A stretch of 64,000 nucleotides of DNA from Clavelina lepadiformis. Taxonomy: Eukaryota > Chordata > Ascidiacea > Aplousobranchia > Clavelinidae. The notes under the pieces are model-generated. The model saw only the letters and a list, made by a program, of their open reading frames with translations. It was not told where the DNA came from and made no database searches. The position numbers and the translations under genes were made by a program. The stretch's first letter is position 1, and every line of letters starts with the position of its first letter. The stretch lies in the NCBI RefSeq assembly GCF_947623445.1, contig NC_135243.1:18360479-18424478 (forward strand), read 5' to 3'. This document shows positions 56,731 to 64,000 of the stretch, piece by piece.

Positions 56731-59700
56731 GATTTCAAAAGAAAGAAAATGGCCTTTTCAATTATAATTCGATTGCATAGGAAATTCAAAATGGCAAACA
56801 ATTGCTATAAATTTCATTGAAATATACAGCATGACTAAAATGCTTACAACACCCGGTATTCCCAGGCGGTCACCCATCCAAGTACTAACCGGGCCCGAGG
56901 TTGCTTAACTTCCGAGATCGAACGAGATCGGGTCTACTCAACCTGGTATGGTCTTAAGCGGTTTCAAAAGAAAGAAAATGGCCTTTTCAATTATAATTCG
57001 ATTGCATAGGAAATTCAAAAACGCAAACAGTTGCTATAAATTTCTTTCAAATATACAGCATGACTAAAATGCTTACAACACCCGGTATTCCCAGGCGGTC
57101 ACCCATCCAAGTACTAACCGGGCCCGAGGTTGCTTAACATCCGAGATCGAACGAGATCGGGTCTACTCAACCTGGTATGGTCGTAGGCGATTTCAAAAGA
57201 AAGAAAATGGCCTTTTCAATTATAATTCGATTGCATAGGAAATTCAAAAACGCAAACAGTTGCTATAAATTTCATTGAAATTTACAGCATGACTAAAATG
57301 CTTACAACACCCGGTATTCCCAGGCGGTCACCCATCCAAGTACTAACCGGGCCCGAGGTTGCTTAACTTCCGAGATCGAACGAGATCGGGTCTACTCAAC
57401 CTGGTATGGTCGTAGGCGATTTCAAAAGAAAGAAATCGGCCTTTTCATATATAATTCGATTGCATAGGAAATTCAAAAACGCAAACAATTGCTATAAATT
57501 TCATTGAAGTATACAGCATGACTAAAATGCTTACAACACCCAGTATTCCCAGGCGGTCACCCATCCAAGTACTAACCGGGCACGAGGTTGCTTAACTTCC
57601 GAGATCGAACGAGATCGGGTCTACTCAACCTGGTATGGTCGTAGGCGATTTCAAAAGAAAGAAAATGGCCTTTTCAATTATAATTCGATTGCATAGGAAA
57701 TTCAAAAACGCAAACAATTGTTATAACTTTCATTGAAGTATACAGCATGACTAAAATGCTTACAACACCCGGTATTCCCAGGCGGTCACCCATCCAAGTA
57801 CTAACCGGGCCCGAGGCTGCTTAACTTCCGAGATCGAACGAGATCGGGTCTACTCAACCTGGTATGGTCGTAGGCGATTTCAAAAGAAAGAAAATGGCTT
57901 TTTCAATTATAATTCGATTGCATAGGAAATTCAAAAACGCAAACAATTGCTATAAATTTCATTGAAGTATACAGCATGACTAAAATGCTTACAACACCCG
58001 GTATTCCCAGGCGGTCACCCATCCAAGTACTAACCGGGCCCGAGGTTGCTTAACTTCCGAGATCGAACGAGATCGGGTCTACTCAACCTGGTATGGTCGT
58101 AGGCGATTTCAAAAGAAAGAAAATGGCCTTTTCAATTATAATTCGATTGCATAGGAAATTCAAAAACGCAAACAGTTGTTATAAATTTCATTGAAATATA
58201 CAGCATGACTAAAATGCTTACAACACCCGGTATTCCCAGGCGGTCACCCATCCAAGTACTAACCGGGCCCGAGGTTGCTTAACTTCCGAGATCGAACGAG
58301 ATCGGGTCTACTCAACCTGGTATGGTCGTAGGCGATTTCAAAAGAAAGAAAATGGCCTTTTCAATTATAATTCGATTGCATAGGAAATTGAAAATGGCAA
58401 ACAATTGCTATAAATTTCATTGAAATATACAGCATGACTAAAATGCTTACAACACCCGGTATTCCCAGGCGGTCACCCATCCAAGTACTAACCGGGCCCG
58501 AGGTTGCTTAACTTCCGAGATCGAACGAGATCGGGTCTACTCAACCTGGTATGGTCGTAGGCGATTTCAAAAGAAAGAAAATGGCCTTTTCAATTATAAT
58601 TCGATTGCATAGGAAATTCAAAAACGCAAACAGTTGCTATAAATTTCATTGAAATATACAGCATGACTAAAATGCTTACAACACCCGGTATTCCCAGGCG
58701 GTCACCCATCCAAGTACTAACCGGGCCCGAGGTTGCTTAACTTCCGAGATCGAACGAGATCGGGTCTACTCAACCTGGTATGGTCGTAGGCGATTTCAAA
58801 AGAAAGAAAATGGCCTTTTCAATTATAATTCGATTGCATAGGAAATTCAAAAACGCAAACAATTGCTATAAATTTCATTGAAGTATACAGCATGACTAAA
58901 ATGCTTACAACACCCGGTATTCCCAGGCGGTCACCCATCCAAGTACTAACCGGGCCCGAGGCTGCTTAACTTCCGAGATCGAACGAGATCGGGTCTACTC
59001 AACCTGGTATGGTCGTAGGCGATTTCAAAAGAAAGAAAATGGCCTTTTCAATTATAATTCGATTGCATAGGAAATTCAAAAACGCAAACAATTGCTATAA
59101 ATTTCATTGAAGTATACAGCATGACTAAAATGCTTACAACACCCGGTATTCCCAGGCGGTCACCCATCCAAGTACTAACCGGGCCCGAGGTTGCTTAACT
59201 TCCGAGATCGAACAAGATCGGGTCTACTCAACCTGGTATGGTCGTAGGCGATTTCAAAAGAAAGAAAATGGCCTTTTCAATTATAATTCGATTGCATAGG
59301 AAATTGAAAATGGCAAACAATTGCTATAAATTTCATTGAAATATACAGCATGACTAAAATGCTTACAACACCCGGTATTCCCAGGCGGTCACCCATCCAA
59401 GTACTAACCGGGCCCGAGGTTGCTTAACTTCCGAGATCGAACGAGATCGGGTCTACTCAACCTGGTATGGTCGTAGGCGATTTCAAAAGAAAGAAAATGG
59501 CCTTTTCAATTATAATTCGATTGCATAGGAAATTGAAAATGGCAAACAATTGCTATAAATTTCATTGAAATATACAGCATGACTAAAATGCTTACAACAC
59601 CCGGTATTCCCAGGCGGTCACCCATCCAAGTACTAACCGGGCCCGAGGTTGCTTAACTTCCGAGATCGAACGAGATCGGGTCTACTCAACCTGGTATGGT

Positions 59701-61119
59701 CGTAGGCGATTTCAAAAGAAAGAAAATGGCCTTTTCAATTATAATTCGATTGCATAGGAAATTCAAAAACGCAAACAGTTGCTATAAATTTCATTGAAAT
59801 ATACAGCATTACTAAAATGCTTACAACACCCGGTATTCCCAGGCGGTCACCCATCCAAGTACTAACCGGGCCCGACGTTGCTTAACTTCCGAGATCGAAC
59901 GAGATCGGGTCTACTCAACCTGGTATGGTCGTAGGCGATTTCAAAAGAAAGAAAATGGCCTTTTCAATTATAATTCGATTGCATAGGAAATTCAAAATGG
60001 CAAACAATTGCTATAAATTTCATTGAAATATACAGCATGACTAAAATGCTTACAACACCCGGTATTCCCAGGCGGTCACCCATCCAAGTACTAACCGGGC
60101 CCGAGGTTGCTTAACTTCCGAGATCGAACGAGATCGGGTCTACTCAACCTGGTATGGTCTTAGGCGGTTTCAAAAGAAAGAAAATGGCCTTTTCAATTAT
60201 AATTCGATTGCATAGGAAATTCAAAAACGCAAACAGTTGCTATAAATTTCTTTCAAATATACAGCATGACTAAAATGCTTACAACACCCGGTATTCCCAG
60301 GCGGTCACCCATCCAAGTACTAACCGGGCCCGAGGTTGCTTAACTTCCGAGATCGAACGAGATCGGGTCTACTCAACCTGGTATGGTCGTAGGCGATTTC
60401 AAAAGAAAGAAAATGGCCTTTTCAATTAAAATTCGATTGCATAGGAAATTCAAAAACGCAAACAGTTGCTATAAATTTCATTGAAATTTACAGCATGACT
60501 AAAATGCTTACAACACCCGGTATTCCCAGGCGGTCACCCATCCAAGAACTAACAGGGCCCGAGGTTGCTTAACTTCCGAGATCGAACGAGATCGGGTCTA
60601 CTCAACCTGGTATGGTCGTAAGCGATTTCAAAAGAAAGAAATCGGCCTTTTCATATATAATTCGATTGCATAAGAAATTCAAAAACGCAAACAATTGCTA
60701 TAAATTTCATTGAAATATACAGCATGACTAAAATGCTTACAACACCCGGTATTCCCAGGCGGTCACCCATCCAAGTACTAACCGGGCACGAGGTTGCTTA
60801 ACTTCCGAGATCGAACGAGATCGGGTCTACTCAACCTGGTATGGTCGTAGGCGATTTCAAAAGAAAGAAAATGGCCTTTTCAATTATAATTCGATTGCAT
60901 AGGAAATTCAAAAACGCAAACAATTGCTATAAATTTCATTGAAGTATACAGCATGACTAAAATGCTTACAACACCCGGTATTCCCAGGCGGTCACCCATC
61001 CAGGTACTAACCGGGCCCGAGGCTGTTTAACTTCCGAGATCGAACGAGATCGGGTCTACTCAACCTGGTATGGTCGTAGGCGGTTTCAAAAGAAAGAAAA
61101 TGGCCTTTTCAATTATAAT

Positions 61120-62960
61120 TCGATTGCATAGGAAATTCAAACACGCAAACAGCTGTTATAAATTTCATTGAAATATACAGCATGACTAAAATACTTACAA
61201 CACTCGGTATTCCCAGGCGGTCACCCATCCAAGTACTAACCGGGCCCGAGGTTGCTTAACTTCCGAGATCGAACGAGATCGGGTCTACTCAACCTGGTAT
61301 GGTCGTAGGCGATTTCAAAAGAAAGAAAATGGCCTTTTCAATTATAATTCGATTGCATAGGAAATTGAAAATGGCAAACAATTGCTATAAATTTCATTGA
61401 AATATACAGCATGACTAAAATGCTTACAACACCCGGTGATCCCAGGCGGTCACCCATCCAAGTACTAACCGGGCCCGAGGTTGCTTAACTTCCGAGATCG
61501 AACGAGATCGGGTCTAATCAACCTGGTATGGTCGTAGGCGATTTCAAAAGAAAGAAAATGGCCTTTTCAATTATAATTCGATTGCATAGGAAATTCAAAA
61601 ACGCAAACAGTTGCTATAAATTTCATTGAAATATACAGCATTACTAAAATGCTTACAACACCCGGTATTCCCAGGCGGTCACCCATCCAAGTACTAACCG
61701 GGCCCGAGGTTGCTTAACTTCCGAGATCGAACGAGATCGGGTCTACTCAACCTGGTATGGTCGTAGGCGATTTCAAAAGAAAGAAAATGGCCTTTTCAAT
61801 TATAACTCGAGTGCATAGGAATTTCAAAAACGCAAACAATTGCTATAAATTTCATTGAAGTATACAGCATGACTAAAATGCTTACAACACCCGGTATTCC
61901 CAGGCGTTCACCCATCCAAGTACTAACCGGGCCCGAGGTTGCTTAACTTCCGAGATCGAACGAGATCGGGTCTACTCAACCTGGTATGGTCGTAGGCGAT
62001 TTCAAAAGAAAGAAAATGGCCTTTTCAATTATAATTCGATTGCATAGGAAATTCAAACACGCAAACAGCTGTTATAAATTTCATTGAAATATACAGCATG
62101 ACTAAAATACTTACAACACTCGGTATTCCCAGGCGGTCACCCATCCAAGTACTAACCGGGCCCGAGGTTGCTTAACTTCCGAGATCGAACGAGATCGGGT
62201 CTACTCAACCTGGTATGGTCGTAGGCGATTTCAAAAGAAAGAAAATGGCCTTTTCAATTATAATTCGATTGCATAGGAAATTGAAAATGGCAAACAATTG
62301 CTATAAATTTCATTGAAATATACAGCATGACTAAAATGCTTACAACACCCGGTGATCCCAGGCGGTCACCCATCCAAGTACTAACCGGGCCCGAGGTTGC
62401 TTAACTTCCGAGATCGAACGAGATCGGGTCTACTCAACCTGGTATGGTCGTAGGCGATTTGAAAAGAAAGAAAATGGCCTTTTCAATTATAATTCGATTG
62501 CATAGGAAATTCAAAAACGCAAACAGTTGCTATAAATTTCATTGAAATATACAGCATTACTAAAATGCTTACAACACCCGGTATTCCCAGGCGGTCACCC
62601 ATCCAAGTACTAACCGGGCCCGAGGTTGCTTAACTTCCGAGATCGAACGAGATCGGGTCTACTCAACCTGGTATGGTCGTAGGCGATTTCAAAAGAAAGA
62701 AAATGGCCTTTTCAATTATAACTCGAGTGCATAGGAATTTCAAAAACGCAAACAATTGCTATAAATTTCATTGAAGTATACAGCATGACTAAAATGCTTA
62801 CAACACCCGGTATTCCCAGGCGTTCACCCATCCAAGTACTAACCGGGCCCGAGGTTGCTTAACTTCCGAGATCGAACGAGATCGGGTCTACTCAACCTGG
62901 TATGGTCGTAGGCGATTTCAAAAGAAAGAAAATGGCCTTTTCAATTATAATTCGATTGCA
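61120..62960. repeat. Tandem duplication of a 4-unit (916 bp) block
   Basis: Markers acacgcaaacagctg (61141, 62057), cactcggtattcc, cccggtgatccc, gcattactaaaat, aactcgagtgcataggaattt and ggcgttcaccc recur in order at 916 bp (4 x 229). The end points are approximate. A longer echo at 2977 bp (13 units) links 60.0-61.0 with 62.97-64.0 kb (aagaactaacaggg at 60544 and 63521). Confidence 0.78.
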
Positions 62961-63939
62961 TAGGAAATTCAAAATGGCAAACAATTGCTATAAATTTCAT
63001 TGAAATATACAGCATGACTAAAATGCTTACAACACCCGGTATTCCCAGGCGGTCACCCATCCAAGTACTAACCGGGCCCGAGGTTGCTTAACTTCCGAGA
63101 TCGAACGAGATCGGGTCTACTCAACCTGGTATGGTCTTAGGCGGTTTCAAAAGAAAGAAAATGGCCTTTTCAATTATAATTCGATTGCATAGGAAATTCA
63201 AAAACGCAAACAGTTGCTATAAATTTCTTTCAAATATACAGCATGACTAAAATGCTTACAACACCCGGTATTCCCAGGCGGTCACCCATCCAAGTACTAA
63301 CCGGGCCCGAGGTTGCTTAACTTCCGAGATCGAACGAGATCGGGTCTACTCAACCTGGTATGGTCGTAGGCGATTTCAAAAGAAAGAAAATGGCCTTTTC
63401 AATTAAAATTCGATTGCATAGGAAATTCAAAAACGCAAACAGTTGCTATAAATTTCATTGAAATTTACAGCATGACTAAAATGCTTACAACACCCGGTAT
63501 TCCCAGGCGGTCACCCATCCAAGAACTAACAGGGCCCGAGGTTGCTTAACTTCCGAGATCGAACGAGATCGGGTCTACTCAACCTGGTATGGTCGTAAGC
63601 GATTTCAAAAGAAAGAAATCGGCCTTTTCATATATAATTCGATTGCATAAGAAATTCAAAAACGCAAACAATTGCTATAAATTTCATTGAAATATACAGC
63701 ATGACTAAAATGCTTACAACACCCGGTATTCCCAGGCGGTCACCCATCCAAGTACTAACCGGGCACGAGGTTGCTTAACTTCCGAGATCGAACGAGATCG
63801 GGTCTACTCAACCTGGTATGGTCGTAGGCGATTTCAAAAGAAAGAAAATGGCCTTTTCAATTATAATTCGATTGCATAGGAAATTCAAAAACGCAAACAA
63901 TTGCTATAAATTTCATTGAAGTATACAGCATGACTAAAA

Positions 63940-64000
63940 TGCTTACAACACCCGGTATTCCCAGGCGGTCACCCATCCAGGTACTAACCGGGCCCGAGGC
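63940..64000 (-). rRNA. 5S rRNA gene, partial at window end
   Basis: The 3' part (about nt 59-119) of a 5S gene is cut by the window edge. It shares the ccaggtacta and gaggc variants with the unit near 61000. Confidence 0.9.

Larger units (their letters stand above)
53540..58600. repeat. Repeated 11- to 12-unit block (2524 and 2753 bp shifts)
   Basis: Markers gcaaccagttgc (53578, 56102), gcaatttcaaaag (53971, 56495) and the 5-bp insertion recur at a shift of 2524 bp. Later markers (agaaatcggc at 54678 and 57431; gaggctgc) recur at 2753 bp, so one more unit lies in the second copy near 57.1-57.3 kb. A few differences at the start show a mosaic. Confidence 0.72.
51303..64000 (-). rRNA. 5S rRNA tandem gene array 3 (about 56 genes)
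   Basis: The 5S units continue on the minus strand to the window end. The first complete gene is 51335-51453 and the last, at 63940-64000, is cut by the window edge. Intervals give about 56 genes. Genes here are more uniform than in array 1 (most read acaacacccgg and gggcccgagg). Block duplications of 3, 4 and 11 or 12 units are visible. No other gene was found. Confidence 0.96.

Noticed and set aside
1-64000. 5S-derived SINE (SINE3-like) copies
   Set aside because: Units are contiguous at a constant period and lack tails and separate target duplications.

Overview
The window is almost wholly a 5S ribosomal RNA gene cluster of a eukaryote, most likely a non-vertebrate animal (inference). Every 5S gene lies on the minus strand, head to tail, with a period of 229 bp: a gene of about 119 bp plus a spacer of about 110 bp. 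By arithmetic from first to last gene there are about 235 genes or gene fragments. The 5S sequence, a TATA-like motif near -31 and a TTTT terminator repeat in each unit. An animal host is suggested by the metazoan-like 5S, the tRNA-Trp and tRNA-Leu(CAA) fragments, and a Tx1-group LINE. I cannot name the species.

Layout: array 1 (1-29616, about 130 genes); LINE copy 1 (29617-34814); a chimeric junction made of a 5S piece, half a tRNA-Trp and half a tRNA-Leu (34815-34960); array 2 (34961-46005, about 49 genes); LINE copy 2 (46006-51205); a shorter chimeric junction (51206-51302); array 3 (51303-64000, about 56 genes). No host protein gene was found. The arrays are built from multi-unit blocks duplicated in tandem (687, 916, 1832, 2519, 2524 and 5258 bp), as expected from unequal exchange.

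The two LINEs are about 5.2 kb, in the same orientation as the 5S genes, and inserted at the same base, in box A of the internal promoter (5S nt 48-64 is duplicated). Each has ORF1 (485 aa: RRM-like region, CCHC knuckle, unusual Cys-rich C-terminus) and an ORF2 (EEP endonuclease, reverse transcriptase, C-terminal CCHC) interrupted at the same place by a 1-nt frameshift. This fits the Tx1 clade, in which the Mutsu group is known to target 5S genes.

The most striking point is the 5' side of both LINEs. The expected 5' part of the target 5S gene is missing. In its place both copies carry the same tRNA-Trp 5' half with 14 nt of leader, joined at the same base to 5S nt 30-64. Copy 1 adds a tRNA-Leu(CAA) 5' exon. 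The hybrid keeps a tRNA A box and a B-box-like stretch supplied by the 5S sequence, and a TTTT lies just inside the LINE, so a Pol III RNA of about 118 nt is conceivable. The two LINEs look identical over their 3' 2.9 kb, while all 12 internal differences I found fall in the 5' 2.3 kb, which suggests recombination or gene conversion between them.
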